Source: Sphingomonas spermidinifaciens (GTDB lineage: Bacteria > Pseudomonadota > Alphaproteobacteria > Sphingomonadales > Sphingomonadaceae). From it: a stretch of DNA of 64,000 nucleotides. A program made the position numbers and the translations under genes. How positions within the stretch are numbered: the first letter of the stretch is position 1; each line of letters starts with the position of its first letter. This document shows positions 14,963 through 25,071 of the stretch, piece by piece. The notes below the pieces were generated by a model that worked only from the letters and a program-made list of their open reading frames with translations, was not told the DNA's origin and did not search any database. Where the stretch lies: the NCBI RefSeq assembly GCF_002351485.1, contig NZ_NWMW01000001.1, positions 496,001 to 560,000 of the forward strand, given 5' to 3'.

Positions 14963-16222
14963 TCAAGGCCGGGTCTGGCCGGTGCCCCGGACCTGCCATT
15001 TGTAGGTCGTCAGACCCTCCAGCGCGACCGGCCCCCGCGCGTGAAGCCGACCCGTGGCGATGCCGATCTCCGCCCCCAGCCCGAACTCGCCGCCATCGGC
15101 GAACTGGGTCGAGGCGTTCCACATGACGATCGCCGAATCGACCTCGGCAAGGAAACGCTCGGCGGCGGCGGTGTCTTCGGTCACGATCGCGTCGGTGTGG
15201 TGCGAGCCGTGACGCTCGACATGTGCGATCGCTTGGTCGAGGCCGTCGACGAAGCCGACACTCAGCACCGCATCGAGATACTCGGTGTCCCAGTCCGCGT
15301 CCTCGACCGCGACGACCCGGGGATCGAGCGCCTGTACCTCGGCATCGCCGCGGATCTCGCAGCCCGCATCGACGAGGGCCGCGAGGACCCGGCCGGGCTC
15401 CGGAAACGCCCGGTCGATCAGCAGCGTCTCGGTCGCGCCGCAGACACCGGTGCGGCGAAGCTTGGCGTTGATCGCCAGCGCCTCGGCCTTGGCCGGGTCG
15501 GCGGCGGCGTGGAGATAGGTGTGGTTGAGCCCGTCGAGATGCGCGAGGACAGGCACCCGCGCCTCTGCCTGCACGCGCGCGACCAGGCTCTTGCCGCCAC
15601 GCGGGATGATGAGGTCGATCAACCCCGCTGCCGCCAGCATCGCGCCCACCGCCGCGCGATCGGTCGTCTCGACCAGCTGGACGGCGTCGGCCGGCAGCCC
15701 CGCGTCGACGAGCCCCGCGACCAGCGCGGCGTACAGCGCGCGGTTGGTCTCCACCGCCTCCGACCCGCCGCGCAGGATGGCGGCGTTGCCCGACATCACC
15801 GCCAGCGCGCCGGCATCGGCGGTCACATTGGGCCGGCTTTCGAAGATGATGCCGAGCACTCCCACCGGCACCCGAACCCGCGTCAGGTCGAGGCCGTTGG
15901 GCCGCTCGCGCCGATCGATCACCGATCCCACCGGATCGTCGAGGCCGGCGACCGCCTCGACCCCCGCGGCCACGCCTTCCAGCCGGGCGGGATCTAGTCG
16001 CAGCCGGTCGAGCATCGCCCCCGACAGCCCCGCCGCTTCGGCCCGCGCGATATCGGCCGCATTCGCCGCGAGGATCGCGTCCGCCCGATCACGGATCGCC
16101 GCCGCCGCCGCGCGCAGCCCGGCGCGCCTCGCCTCAGCCGGCGTGCGCGCGAGGATTCGTGCGGCGGCTCGGGCGCGCGTGCCCGCGGCGATCATCCATT
16201 GCTGCCAGTCGCGGTCGGTCAT
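14963..16222 (-). CDS. proA: Gamma-glutamyl phosphate reductase
   Basis: This 419-residue aldehyde dehydrogenase-fold enzyme has [13 protein letters not shown], the nucleophile cysteine segment [13 protein letters not shown], and the C-terminal [20 protein letters not shown] and LTTYKW signatures of ProA. It reduces gamma-glutamyl phosphate to the semialdehyde in proline synthesis. ATG 16222 begins MTDRDWQQW; an in-frame start at 16342 would extend into unrelated sequence. It stands first in the block, 31 bases before the small antitoxin-like ORF. No proB is in the window. Confidence 0.95.
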   Translation of the reverse strand: MTDRDWQQWMIAAGTRARAAARILARTPAEARRAGLRAAAAAIRDRADAILAANAADIARAEAAGLSGAMLDRLRLDPARLEGVAAGVEAVAGLDDPVGSVIDRRERPNGLDLTRVRVPVGVLGIIFESRPNVTADAGALAVMSGNAAILRGGSEAVETNRALYAALVAGLVDAGLPADAVQLVETTDRAAVGAMLAAAGLIDLIIPRGGKSLVARVQAEARVPVLAHLDGLNHTYLHAAADPAKAEALAINAKLRRTGVCGATETLLIDRAFPEPGRVLAALVDAGCEIRGDAEVQALDPRVVAVEDADWDTEYLDAVLSVGFVDGLDQAIAHVERHGSHHTDAIVTEDTAAAERFLAEVDSAIVMWNASTQFADGGEFGLGAEIGIATGRLHARGPVALEGLTTYKWQVRGTGQTRP

Positions 16223-16304
16223 GCCTTGCCTTTCGCGCAAGCCTCGCCGCACTGCAACGAAGTTGCGCTCGCATCGACGAAAGCTTCGCGATAGATCAGC
16301 GGGC

Positions 16305-17369
16305 ATGGCGGGGGAAATCGAGGGGCTCGGCGATCTGGCCACCGGTGCGCTGATGGCGCAGGCGGTCGATCGTCACGGACACGCGCATGCGGGAGCGGCC
16401 GGTCACGGCGCCTGCCTCAATTGCGGCACGACGCTGATCGGCGAATATTGCTATGCCTGCGGCCAGGCGGCGCACCTCCATCGCTCGATCGGCGCGATCT
16501 GGCACGACCTGCTGCACGGCGTCCTCCATTTCGAGGGGCGGATGTGGGCGACGCTGCCGATGCTGATCCGCCGTCCCGGCGAGCTCACCCGCCGCTATAT
16601 CGAAGGCGAGCGCGCCAAGTTCGTGTCGCCGATGGCGATGTTCCTCTTTTCGGTCTTCACGCTGTTCGCCGTGCTGTCGATCCTCGGCATCGCGCCGCCC
16701 GCCGATGTGGGGAACGCCACGGGCAAGGTCGCCTCGGGCCTTGAGGAAGCCAAGAAGGAGCTCGTCTCGACGCGCGAGGTGCAGCTGAAGCGGCTGAACG
16801 ACCCCCAATCGACCGACGCGCGAAAAGCGCGCGCACGCGAGCGGCTGGCCGAGATCGACCGCGAACTGAAGGTGGTGGTCGAGGCGCAGCCGGTGTTCAA
16901 GGCCCAGGACGAATACACCGCGAACTTCAAGACCGGCTGGAAGCGTCTCGACTACGGGATCGAGAAGGCGACCAAGAATCCTGGCCTCGCCCTCTACAAG
17001 CTACAGGCGAACAGCTACAAGTTCTCGTGGCTGCTGATCCCGCTGTCGGTGCCGTTCGTTTGGCTGCTGTTCGCCTGGAAGCGCCAGTTTCACGCCTATG
17101 ATCACGCGGTATTCGTCACCTATTCGCTGGCGTTCATGTCGCTCTTGTTCATCGTGCTGACAATCCTCGGCGCGTTCGGCGTCTGGTCCGGCGGCCTGTT
17201 CCTCGCCGCGACGCTGATCCCGCCCTTCCACATCTATCGCCAGCTTCGCGGCGCCTATCGCCTCGGCCGCGCCTCGGCGCTCGCACGCACACTGGTGTTG
17301 CTGGTCTTCGTGCAGGTGATCGCGACACTGTTCCTCGTGCTGGTGCTGGGGCTCGGCCTTATCGGCTGA
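16305..17369 (+). CDS. DUF3667 domain membrane protein
   Basis: The 354-residue product has a small zinc-ribbon-like start, CLNCGTTL then YCYACGQ at about residues 38-55, followed by a hydrophobic C-terminal half with four or so spans. The region after the ribbon ([26 protein letters not shown]) is the DUF3667 signature. A charged coiled-coil segment (about 140-210) lies between membrane spans. Function is unknown in the family. It is divergent from proA (82 bases) and converges on the chemoreceptor gene with a 12-base gap. Confidence 0.82.
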   Translation: MAGEIEGLGDLATGALMAQAVDRHGHAHAGAAGHGACLNCGTTLIGEYCYACGQAAHLHRSIGAIWHDLLHGVLHFEGRMWATLPMLIRRPGELTRRYIEGERAKFVSPMAMFLFSVFTLFAVLSILGIAPPADVGNATGKVASGLEEAKKELVSTREVQLKRLNDPQSTDARKARARERLAEIDRELKVVVEAQPVFKAQDEYTANFKTGWKRLDYGIEKATKNPGLALYKLQANSYKFSWLLIPLSVPFVWLLFAWKRQFHAYDHAVFVTYSLAFMSLLFIVLTILGAFGVWSGGLFLAATLIPPFHIYRQLRGAYRLGRASALARTLVLLVFVQVIATLFLVLVLGLGLIG

Positions 17370-17381
17370 GCGGCGCGTCGG

Positions 17382-18740
17382 TTACGCCGCCACCCGCTGG
17401 ACGAAGTCGGTGGCGCTGGTCTTGAGCGTGTCGAGGTCGACCTCGAACGCGACGACGCCCTGCCCCACCGCGTCGATGCCGCTCGCCACCGCTTCGGTAT
17501 CCTCGCGGATGGCGGCGATGGTGTTCGACATGGAATCGGCGGCGAGCGCGGTCTCGTCGACCGCCGCGGTGATGGCCGTCACCGTCTGCGCCTGCGCCTC
17601 CATCGCGCGGCGGATTCGGATCGCCGAGTCCTGCACTTCGTCCACCGTCGCGCGGATCGACGCGGACGTATCGACGGTCAGCCGCGTCGTCGCCTGGATC
17701 GCGGCGATTTTGGCGGCGATGTCGTCGGTCGCGCGCGCGGTCTGGTTGGCGAGGCTCTTCACCTCCTGCGCGACGACGGCGAAGCCGCGGCCGGCATCGC
17801 CCGCCCGTGCCGCCTCGATCGTCGCGTTTAGCGCGAGCAGGTTGGTCTGGCCCGCAATCTCGCGGATCAGGCCCAGGATCGATTCGATCGACTTGGCATG
17901 GTCCGACAGCGTGCCCGAAGTTTCGACCGCAGCCCCTGCCTGCGCGCTGGCGCGCGTGGCGATCTCGGCCGCGGCCTCGACCTCGGCACGGGCATCCTCG
18001 ATCGCGCGGATAAGGCCCGCGGCGGTCTGGGCCGCCTCACGCATCGCGACCGCCGACTGCTCGGCGGCGGCGGCAACCTCGCTCGCTTTGCCCAGCATGC
18101 CGCGCGCCGATCCGGAGGCGGCCTGTGCCTGTCCGCGCAGCGCCGAGCCCTCATGGCTCGCCCGCTCGACGCTCGAGACGATCTTGTCGCGGAACTCGCC
18201 CGCCAGCTTCTCGCGCTGGCGATCGGTGCCATAGGCGACATGGTCGGCATAGATCGCAACGGTGATGTCGGTTTCCAGCGCCGACAGCCGCATCAGCGTG
18301 TCGATCAGCATCGCCAGATCGGGGTCGCCCTGTGGCACGCGCTGGAGCAGCAGATCGAGCGCCGCCCGATCGCTGGCGTTGATCATCGACAATAGCGCCA
18401 TCGGCGGCACGTCGGCGGCATAGGCGGCGGCAACCGATCGCTCGATCGATTCGACCCAGGCATGGCCGGCAGTGTCGAGGAAGCGGTTGCGCAAAAACGT
18501 CACGCCGACGTCGATCATCTTCTCGGTTTCATAAGGCGCCCAGGTGCGCGTGTCCGAGAAGCAGCGCATCCAGTGCCGCCAATAGGCCTCAGCCACCTGG
18601 CGGATATCGCCCTCGATCAAGGCCCAGACGCGCCGCGCGCCGTCGATCATCCCGCCATCGAAGTCGAACACGCGCAGGCGCGCGCCCAGCTCGACCTGGC
18701 GCGCGATCGATCCCGGCTCGGGCAAATCCTTGTCATGCAT
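17382..18740 (-). CDS. Soluble methyl-accepting chemotaxis protein, globin-sensor-like N-terminus
   Basis: The 452-residue product has no membrane span. The C-terminal half is an MCP signalling coiled coil with the hairpin tip [20 protein letters not shown] and [16 protein letters not shown]. The N-terminal 180 residues are helical and resemble a globin-coupled sensor in length and pattern, but the position of the proximal heme histidine appears to read Ala/Tyr ([12 protein letters not shown]), so heme binding is doubtful. No che gene is nearby, so partners lie elsewhere. The ATG at 18740 starts MHDKD; an in-frame start at 18797 is less likely. Confidence 0.85.
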   Translation of the reverse strand: MHDKDLPEPGSIARQVELGARLRVFDFDGGMIDGARRVWALIEGDIRQVAEAYWRHWMRCFSDTRTWAPYETEKMIDVGVTFLRNRFLDTAGHAWVESIERSVAAAYAADVPPMALLSMINASDRAALDLLLQRVPQGDPDLAMLIDTLMRLSALETDITVAIYADHVAYGTDRQREKLAGEFRDKIVSSVERASHEGSALRGQAQAASGSARGMLGKASEVAAAAEQSAVAMREAAQTAAGLIRAIEDARAEVEAAAEIATRASAQAGAAVETSGTLSDHAKSIESILGLIREIAGQTNLLALNATIEAARAGDAGRGFAVVAQEVKSLANQTARATDDIAAKIAAIQATTRLTVDTSASIRATVDEVQDSAIRIRRAMEAQAQTVTAITAAVDETALAADSMSNTIAAIREDTEAVASGIDAVGQGVVAFEVDLDTLKTSATDFVQRVAA

Positions 18741-18928
18741 GGCGTCGTGCGGCCCTTTGTACCAAAAAACGTCGGCGACGGACCCCCTCGCCCGCACCTG
18801 TGCCCCGGTCTAGACCGCGATCCGTTAAGAGCCGGTTAGTCACGGAGCGGATCGGGTCACGGACCAAGGGCCGATCTTGCATCTGCGAAGAACGGGGGCC
18901 ATTAGCGCCTGCGAAAGGAACTGACCTC

Positions 18929-19342
18929 GTGGCATCCAAATCTGTCAATCGGCCGCTTTCCCCGCATTTGTCGATCTGGAAATGGGGGCCGCACATGGCG
19001 GTCTCGATTGCGCATCGCGTGACCGGCACCGGCATGGCGACGGTGGGCGCGCTGCTGCTGGTCGCCTGGCTCGCCAGCGCGGCGGCGGGTGAAGAGGCCT
19101 ATGCGGCGTTCGCGGGTCTTTTCACGACGGAGGACGGCGGCCTCAACATCGTCGGCTATGTGCTCGGCATCGGCCTGACGCTCAGCTTCTTTCAGCACAT
19201 GGCCTCGGGCATCCGCCACCTCGTGCTCGACACCGGTGCGGGCTACGAACTGAAGCGTAACAAGCTTGGCGCGCAGGCGACCTTCGCCTTTTCGGTCGTC
19301 GCGACCGCCGCTTTCTGGCTCTATCTGGTCGCGGGGAAGTAA
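18929..19342 (+). CDS. sdhC: Succinate dehydrogenase cytochrome b556 subunit
   Basis: The 137-residue product has three hydrophobic helices and the SdhC signature RPLSPHLSIW, SIAHRVTGTGM, with the heme-region histidines in FQHMASGIRHL. It anchors the succinate dehydrogenase complex and binds heme b and ubiquinone. I chose GTG 18929, which has AAGGA 9 bases before it and matches the conserved start; the frame is open upstream to 18800 without family residues. It is followed after 1 base by sdhD. Confidence 0.95.
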   Translation: MASKSVNRPLSPHLSIWKWGPHMAVSIAHRVTGTGMATVGALLLVAWLASAAAGEEAYAAFAGLFTTEDGGLNIVGYVLGIGLTLSFFQHMASGIRHLVLDTGAGYELKRNKLGAQATFAFSVVATAAFWLYLVAGK

Positions 19343-19343
19343 G

Positions 19344-19733
19344 ATGGGCACGGGAACCAGCATCGGCCGCGTCCGCGGCCTCGGCGCGGCCAAGGAAGGC
19401 GCGCATCACTGGTGGACGCACCGCCTGACCGCGGGCAGCAACCTCCTCCTCATGCTGTGGTTCATCGCCTCGATCGCGATGCTGCCCGGCTATGACTACG
19501 CGACGATCCAGTCGTGGCTGTCATCACCCTGGGCGGCGGTACCGATGGCGCTGCTGATCATCAGCGTGTTCATGCACTTCCGCCTGGGTCTTCAGGTGGT
19601 GATCGAGGATTACAGCCACGCCGAATCGCGCGTCGTGCTGCTCGTCCTCCTCAACCTTTTCGTCGTCGCGGCCGGGGCCACGGCGATTTTCTCGATCCTC
19701 AAGCTCGCCTTTACGGCGGGAGCGGTTTCCTGA
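19344..19733 (+). CDS. sdhD: Succinate dehydrogenase membrane anchor subunit
   Basis: This 129-residue membrane protein has three hydrophobic helices, an N-terminal [13 protein letters not shown] motif and the H-x11-D-Y pattern [15 protein letters not shown] seen in alphaproteobacterial SdhD. It forms the quinone and heme site with SdhC. Its TGA overlaps the sdhA ATG (TGATG). The complex lies in the inner membrane and joins the citric acid cycle to the respiratory chain. Confidence 0.94.
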   Translation: MGTGTSIGRVRGLGAAKEGAHHWWTHRLTAGSNLLLMLWFIASIAMLPGYDYATIQSWLSSPWAAVPMALLIISVFMHFRLGLQVVIEDYSHAESRVVLLVLLNLFVVAAGATAIFSILKLAFTAGAVS

Positions 19734-21535
19734 TGAGCGACGCTTACAAGATCATCGACCACAGCTATGACGCCATCGTCGTCGGCGCGGGTGGCTCGGG
19801 CCTTCGCGCGACCATGGGCGCGGCGGAGGCGGGCCTCAAGACCGCCTGCATCACCAAGGTGTTCCCGACGCGCAGCCACACCGTCGCGGCGCAGGGCGGC
19901 ATCGCCGCCAGCCTCGGCAACAATTCGCCCGATCACTGGTCGTGGCACATGTACGACACCGTCAAGGGCTCCGACTGGCTCGGCGACCAGGACGCGATCG
20001 AATACATGGTTCGCGAGGCGCCGGCCGCGGTCTATGAACTCGAGCATGCGGGCGTGCCGTTCAGCCGCAACGACGACGGCACCATCTATCAGCGGCCGTT
20101 CGGCGGCCACATGCAGAATATGGGCGAAGGCCCGCCGGTCCAGCGCACCTGCGCCGCCGCGGACCGCACCGGCCATGCGATGCTTCACGCGCTCTATCAG
20201 CAGAGCCTGAAGTACGACGCCGACTTCTTCATCGAATATTTCGCGCTCGACCTCATCATGGAGAATGGCGCCTGCCGCGGCGTCATTGCGCTCTGCATGG
20301 AGGACGGCTCGATCCACCGCTTCCGCAGCCACGCTGTGGTGCTGGCGACCGGCGGCGGCGGCCGCGTCTATCAGTCGGCGACCTCGGCCCATAGCTGCAC
20401 CGGCGACGGCAACGGCATGGTGCTGCGCGCGGGCCTGCCGCTCCAGGACATGGAGTTCGTGCAGTTCCATCCGACCGGCATCTACGGCGCCGGCGTCCTC
20501 ATCACCGAGGGTGCGCGCGGCGAGGGCGGCTACCTCACCAACGCCGAGGGCGAGCGCTTCATGGAGCGCTACGCCCCCTCGGCCAAGGACCTCGCCAGCC
20601 GCGATGTCGTTTCGCGCTCGATGGCGATGGAAATCCGCGAGGGTCGCGGCGTCGGCAAGGAGAAGGATCATATCTTCCTTCACCTCGACCATATCGATCC
20701 CAAGGTGCTGGCCGAGCGCCTGCCCGGCATCACCGAGACGGGCAAGATCTTCGCCGGCGTCGATCTCACGCGCAAGCCTTTGCCCGTGGTCCCGACGGTC
20801 CACTATAATATGGGCGGCATTCCGACCAACTATCATGGCGAGGTCGTCCATCTGAAGGACGGCAATCCCGATGCAGTCGTCCCCGGCCTGTTCGCCGTTG
20901 GCGAGGCGGCGTGCGTGTCGGTTCACGGCGCCAACCGCCTCGGCTCGAACAGCCTGATCGACCTGGTCGTATTCGGCCGCGCGACGGGCCTGCGCCTGAA
21001 GGAACTGCTCAAGCCCAACGCCGCGCACGATGCGCTGCCCAAGGGGTCGGAGGAGATGGCGCTCAGCCGCCTCGACCATTTCCGCCATGCCAAGGGCGGC
21101 ACGCCGACCGCACAGATCCGCGCCGAAATGCAGAAGACGATGCAGCGCAACGCCGCCGTGTTCCGCGACTCGGCGCTGCTGGCCGAGGGCGTCGAGAAGA
21201 TGGACGCAATCTATCAGGGCATGAACGACATCGGCGTCACCGATCGCTCGCTGATCTGGAACACCGACCTTGTCGAGACGCTCGAACTCGACAACCTGAT
21301 CGGCCAGGCGGTCGTCACCATCCGCTCGGCCGAGAACCGCAAGGAAAGTCGCGGCGCGCACATGCACGAGGACTTTCCCGAGCGCGACGATGCGAACTGG
21401 ATGAAGCACACCATCGCGACTTTCGACGGCTGGGGCGGCAAGGGCGGCGCTTGCAAGCTCGATTACCGCCCGGTGCACGACTACACGCTCACCGACGAGG
21501 TCGAGTATATCAAGCCGAAGAAGCGGGTGTACTGA
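19733..21535 (+). CDS. sdhA: Succinate dehydrogenase flavoprotein subunit
   Basis: The 600-residue product starts [15 protein letters not shown] and has the FAD-attachment segment [16 protein letters not shown] (covalent FAD on the histidine), active-site HPTGIYG and [19 protein letters not shown], and a C-terminal [18 protein letters not shown]. It oxidises succinate to fumarate. The ATG overlaps the sdhD stop. The expected iron-sulfur subunit gene sdhB does not follow; a terminator hairpin and a TonB receptor gene do. Confidence 0.97.
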   Translation: MSDAYKIIDHSYDAIVVGAGGSGLRATMGAAEAGLKTACITKVFPTRSHTVAAQGGIAASLGNNSPDHWSWHMYDTVKGSDWLGDQDAIEYMVREAPAAVYELEHAGVPFSRNDDGTIYQRPFGGHMQNMGEGPPVQRTCAAADRTGHAMLHALYQQSLKYDADFFIEYFALDLIMENGACRGVIALCMEDGSIHRFRSHAVVLATGGGGRVYQSATSAHSCTGDGNGMVLRAGLPLQDMEFVQFHPTGIYGAGVLITEGARGEGGYLTNAEGERFMERYAPSAKDLASRDVVSRSMAMEIREGRGVGKEKDHIFLHLDHIDPKVLAERLPGITETGKIFAGVDLTRKPLPVVPTVHYNMGGIPTNYHGEVVHLKDGNPDAVVPGLFAVGEAACVSVHGANRLGSNSLIDLVVFGRATGLRLKELLKPNAAHDALPKGSEEMALSRLDHFRHAKGGTPTAQIRAEMQKTMQRNAAVFRDSALLAEGVEKMDAIYQGMNDIGVTDRSLIWNTDLVETLELDNLIGQAVVTIRSAENRKESRGAHMHEDFPERDDANWMKHTIATFDGWGGKGGACKLDYRPVHDYTLTDEVEYIKPKKRVY

Positions 21536-21581
21536 TCGACATCGGCGCTCGCGAGCAGTCCGGTTGACTTGATTTGAGCTC

Positions 21582-21605
21582 GGACCCCGGCGGCGGCCGG
21601 GGTCC
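21582..21605 (+). terminator. Perfect hairpin after sdhA, probable terminator
   Basis: A 10-base perfect inverted repeat (GGACCCCGGC and GCCGGGGTCC) with a 4-base GGCG loop lies 46 bases after the sdhA stop and is followed by CTATTG rather than a long T run. It most likely ends the sdhCDA transcript, which would separate it from any distal sdhB. Of the remaining bases between 21535 and 21813 I can interpret only the receptor ribosome-binding site. Confidence 0.65.
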
Positions 21606-21812
21606 TATTGAGCAGTGGCCTTGGTCGGCCGCTGCGCTTCAGCGCGACAAAGCTCGCAACTGGATCGCCGCCTCCGCCGGAATTGGCCGCTGTCACGATC
21701 CTGACCCAAATCGCGCCCATGCGCGCGCGGGGGATCGAGGCGCGGAGGACATGCGCACGACCCCGCATGCGGCGGATGGAGAGGACCGCCGTCCACCAAA
21801 AGGGGCAATTTC

Positions 21813-24134
21813 GTGAAGCATTCGATGACGCGCCGTCTGGCGCTCGGTTCCGCTTGTGCGCTGTTCGCGCTGACCACCGCTGCCGCTGCGCATGCACAGG
21901 ACACGACGCCCGCCTCGCCCGCTGCGGAGGTCGACGACTCGGCGCTTCAGGAAATCACCGTCACCGCCGAGCGGCGCGAGGCGAACCTGCGCGACGTGCC
22001 GATCTCGGTTGGCGTCGTCGCGGGCGCCCAGCTGCGCGAGTTCCAGCAGGCGGGTGAGGACATCCTCGCGCTGTCGGGCCGCGTCCCCGGCCTCTATGCC
22101 GAAACGACGACGGGCCGCATCTTCCCGCGCTTCTACATTCGCGGCCTCGGCAACATCGACTTCTACCTCGGCGCGTCGCAGCCCGTCTCGATCGTCCAGG
22201 ACGAAGTGGTGCTTGAGCATGTCGTGCTCAAGTCGAACCCCGTATTCGACGTCGCGCAGGTCGAGGTGCTGCGCGGCCCGCAGGGGTCGCTGTTCGGCCG
22301 CAACACGACGGCCGGCATCATCAAGTTCGACACGATCAAGCCCTCGAACGTCTTTTCGGGGCGAGGCCAGGTGTCGGTGGGCGAGTACGGCACGGTGAAC
22401 GCCGATGTCGGCATCGGCGGGCCGATCGCGGGCGACAAGCTGTCGGCGCGCTTCTCGGCACTCGTGCAGCACCGCGAGGACTGGGTCGACAACAGCTATA
22501 CTGGGCCGAGCGCCGACGGCACGCCGCGTCCGCTCGAACAGGCGATGGGCGGCTTCGACGACCGCAACCTGCGCGTTCAGCTGCTTGGCACCCCGAGCGA
22601 GGCGGTTCGGCTGCTGCTGTCCGGCCATTATCGCGACTATGTCGGCACCTCGACGCTGTTCCGCCGCGCGGCGCTGACCCGCGGCTCGAACGACGTCTCG
22701 GGCGTGGTTCGCGATCAGGTTCGCTACGACGAAGCGATGAACAACCCGCAGGCCTACGAAACCTATGGCGGCTCGCTCAACGCCAGTTTCGACGTCGGCG
22801 GCCTGACGCTCACCTCGATCACCGCGTATGAGAGCGCCTCGGGTTACAGCCGCGGCGACACTGATGGCGGAGCGGCGGCCGACTTTCCGGTGGGCGGGGT
22901 CGCCAATGGTTTCGGCCAGAGCCAGGGCAATCTGCGCGACCTTGACCAGTGGACGCAGGAAGTGCGCCTGGCGGACAATCAGGGCCGTTTCAAATGGCAG
23001 GTCGGCGGCCTCTATTTCGACAGCCGCGACACCACCGACTTCTACCAGCGCGCCTTCTTCCTGACGACGGCAGCGCGCAATCCCAACAACTGGGTGCGGC
23101 TCCGCAACGTCAACACCAGCTGGGCGGCGTTCGGCCAGGCGAGCTTCGACGTCACCGACGCGCTGACGATCACCGCGGGCGGCCGCATCACCGAGGACCG
23201 GAAGCGCACGCGCCTGCTCAAGACCGCCGACACCGCCGCCGGCGTCGTCACTTATCGCGGCCGCACCGATGTCGAGCTCGACGCGACCGAGCCGAGCTGG
23301 GACGTGTCGGCGCTCTACCGCATCGACGATCAGGTGAGCCTCTACGCCCGCGTCGCGCGCGGCTTCCGCGGCCCGACGATCCAGGGGCGCTCGGCAGTGT
23401 TCAACTCGGACTTCACCACCGCGGACTCGGAGACGATCCTGTCGTGGGAGGCGGGCGCGAAGTCGAGCCTGTTCGACAACCGCCTGCGGCTCAACGCCAC
23501 CGGCTTCTACTACACGGTCAGCGACATCCAGCTGAACGGCAATGATTCGGACGGGAACGGCGTCCTGTTCAATGCCGACAAGGCCAAGGTGTACGGCGTC
23601 GAGGTCGAAGTCGACGCCCGGCCGGTGCGAAACCTGTCGCTGACCGCCGGCTTCAGCGCGCTGCACAGCGAGATCCAGGACGACCGCGTCTTTGCGCAGG
23701 TCTGCGCGCTCAACGGGCGCGTCGTCTGCAATGTCGGCGATCCGACGATCACCGTCGCCACCGCGTTCGGCCCGGCGGTATTCGCGCAGATCGATGGCAA
23801 TCCGCTGCCCAATGCGCCGCGCTGGAACCTCAATCTCGCTGCGCGCTACGACGTGCCGCTGGCGGGCGGCGACCGCTTCTTCGTGTCGACCGACTGGAAC
23901 GTGCAGGGCTATACGAGCTTCGTGCTCTACAAGTCCGACGAATTCACCTCGAACGGTAATTTCGAGGGCGGCGCGCGGATCGGCTATGCGCTGCCCGGTG
24001 ATGCGTTCGAATTTTCGGTGTTCGCGCGCAACATCACCAACGAGAAGAACCTGAAGGGCGTAATCGAGAACTTCATGGCCGCGGTCGTCAACGAACCGCG
24101 CGTCATCGGCGTCTCGCTTGCCGGGCGCTTCTAA
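21813..24134 (+). CDS. TonB-dependent outer-membrane receptor
   Basis: The 773-residue product has a signal peptide (cleavage near AAHAQD, residue 28), a TonB-box-like ALQEITVTAERRE, a plug domain with VEVLRGPQGSLFGRNTTAGIIKF-type residues (about 40-160), and a beta barrel that ends in aromatic VSLAGRF. It takes up an unknown ligand across the outer membrane. The GTG at 21813 has AAGGGG 7 bases upstream; an ATG 12 bases later is possible. No dedicated periplasmic partner is adjacent, so the substrate cannot be inferred. Confidence 0.92.
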   Translation: MKHSMTRRLALGSACALFALTTAAAAHAQDTTPASPAAEVDDSALQEITVTAERREANLRDVPISVGVVAGAQLREFQQAGEDILALSGRVPGLYAETTTGRIFPRFYIRGLGNIDFYLGASQPVSIVQDEVVLEHVVLKSNPVFDVAQVEVLRGPQGSLFGRNTTAGIIKFDTIKPSNVFSGRGQVSVGEYGTVNADVGIGGPIAGDKLSARFSALVQHREDWVDNSYTGPSADGTPRPLEQAMGGFDDRNLRVQLLGTPSEAVRLLLSGHYRDYVGTSTLFRRAALTRGSNDVSGVVRDQVRYDEAMNNPQAYETYGGSLNASFDVGGLTLTSITAYESASGYSRGDTDGGAAADFPVGGVANGFGQSQGNLRDLDQWTQEVRLADNQGRFKWQVGGLYFDSRDTTDFYQRAFFLTTAARNPNNWVRLRNVNTSWAAFGQASFDVTDALTITAGGRITEDRKRTRLLKTADTAAGVVTYRGRTDVELDATEPSWDVSALYRIDDQVSLYARVARGFRGPTIQGRSAVFNSDFTTADSETILSWEAGAKSSLFDNRLRLNATGFYYTVSDIQLNGNDSDGNGVLFNADKAKVYGVEVEVDARPVRNLSLTAGFSALHSEIQDDRVFAQVCALNGRVVCNVGDPTITVATAFGPAVFAQIDGNPLPNAPRWNLNLAARYDVPLAGGDRFFVSTDWNVQGYTSFVLYKSDEFTSNGNFEGGARIGYALPGDAFEFSVFARNITNEKNLKGVIENFMAAVVNEPRVIGVSLAGRF

Positions 24135-24348
24135 GGCCTGACGGAACCAAGCTCACCCTCCCCGCATTGCGCCTGTCGTGGATGCGGGGATCGGTGATGC
24201 GCTGGCGTATGCGGCGTTCGCGGCTCTCGGGGCTGCAGGCGCCGCCATCGTATTGGGCGCGCTGTTCCGGCCCATCCGGCGTCAGCCGGGTGCCCGCAGC
24301 CGAAGCCCGTTCAGAGCGTCCGCCGACATCCAGCAAAGGCCCCTGCCC

Positions 24349-24951
24349 ATGTCCGATCAGCCCGCCGCCCCTCCCCTTGAAAGCGAACCCGGCGCGATCA
24401 ACCGCTACCCGCTGCTCGCCAACCCGCACATCAAGCTTGCGGGCCCCGTCGATCATGCGATGTACGCCAGCTTCGGCGACCAGCTGGCGAATGCCCCGCG
24501 CGAGGGTGCGATCGTCGTCGCCATTTCGACGCTGGGCGGCGATCCCGAAGTGGCACGGCTGATGGGCGACGAGGTTCGCCTGCTGCGGGAGGCGGAGGGG
24601 CGGGAAATCCTGTTTCTCGGCAAGGTCGCGGTCTATTCGGCGGGTGCGACCTTCATGTCGGCCTTCCCCGTCGACAAGCGCTTCCTGACGCGCGGCACCC
24701 GATTGATGCTGCACGAACGGATCATGAACAAGACGGTCGAGGTCAGCGGCCCGCTCAAGACCTGCGTCGCGGTGCTCAAGGCCACGCTGCACGAGATCGA
24801 GCATTCGATCCGTATCGAGGAAGAGGGATTTCGCAAGATCGTCGAAGGCAGCCGGGTCGAGTTCGACGAACTCGTCCGCCGCGCGCCGGAGAACTGGTAC
24901 ATCGAGGCGGAGGAAGCGAAGGAAAAGGGCCTCGTCCTCGACGTGGTGTGA
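24349..24951 (+). CDS. ClpP/SppA-fold serine protease-like protein
   Basis: The 200-residue product has the ClpP crotonase-like fold signs: ISTLGGDPEVA (GG of the oxyanion strand), a nucleophile-like serine in VYSAGATFMSAF and a histidine in TRLMLHERIM, matching the Ser and His of ClpP. No N-terminal propeptide or Clp ATPase gene is nearby. The frame is open back to 24178, but ATG 24349, with AAAGG before it, begins a good domain. It may be a ClpP-like housekeeping protease or an outlier; the substrate is unknown. A hairpin repeat follows. Confidence 0.8.
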   Translation: MSDQPAAPPLESEPGAINRYPLLANPHIKLAGPVDHAMYASFGDQLANAPREGAIVVAISTLGGDPEVARLMGDEVRLLREAEGREILFLGKVAVYSAGATFMSAFPVDKRFLTRGTRLMLHERIMNKTVEVSGPLKTCVAVLKATLHEIEHSIRIEEEGFRKIVEGSRVEFDELVRRAPENWYIEAEEAKEKGLVLDVV

Positions 24952-24991
24952 AAAACGCCCTTCGCTACATTACCCGATCACGAGTCGGCCG

Positions 24992-25060
24992 CCCCAGCGA
25001 ACGCTGGGGGCCGCGATCCGATCGCGCAGCTCCCTAGCCCCTGACCCCGGCTTTCGCTGG
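24992..25060. repeat. Pair of CCAGC-GAAC/GAAA-GCTGG hairpins, dispersed repeat
   Basis: Two hairpins lie between converging genes. At 24992-25009 the arms CCCCAGC and GCTGGGG enclose GAAC; at 25047-25060 the arms CCGGC and GCTGG enclose TTTC, the reverse complement of CCAGC-GAAA-GCCGG. A near-identical CCAGC-GAAA-GCTGG copy occurs at 44147-44160. They are probably REP-like or bidirectional terminator elements of the genome, ending the ClpP-like and lipoprotein transcripts. Confidence 0.55.
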
Positions 25061-25071
25061 GATGACGACAC

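Noticed and set aside
18741..18928. Weak inverted repeat GATCCG...CGGATC before sdhC
   Set aside because: Only 6 bases with a long loop; expected by chance in this composition. I see no clear promoter here.
19610..21478. A 622-residue minus-strand frame opposite sdhA
   Set aside because: It mirrors the SdhA reading frame and has no own motif or ribosome-binding site.
21693..23666. A 657-residue minus-strand frame opposite the TonB receptor
   Set aside because: Low-complexity shadow composition; the plus strand carries signal peptide, plug and barrel.
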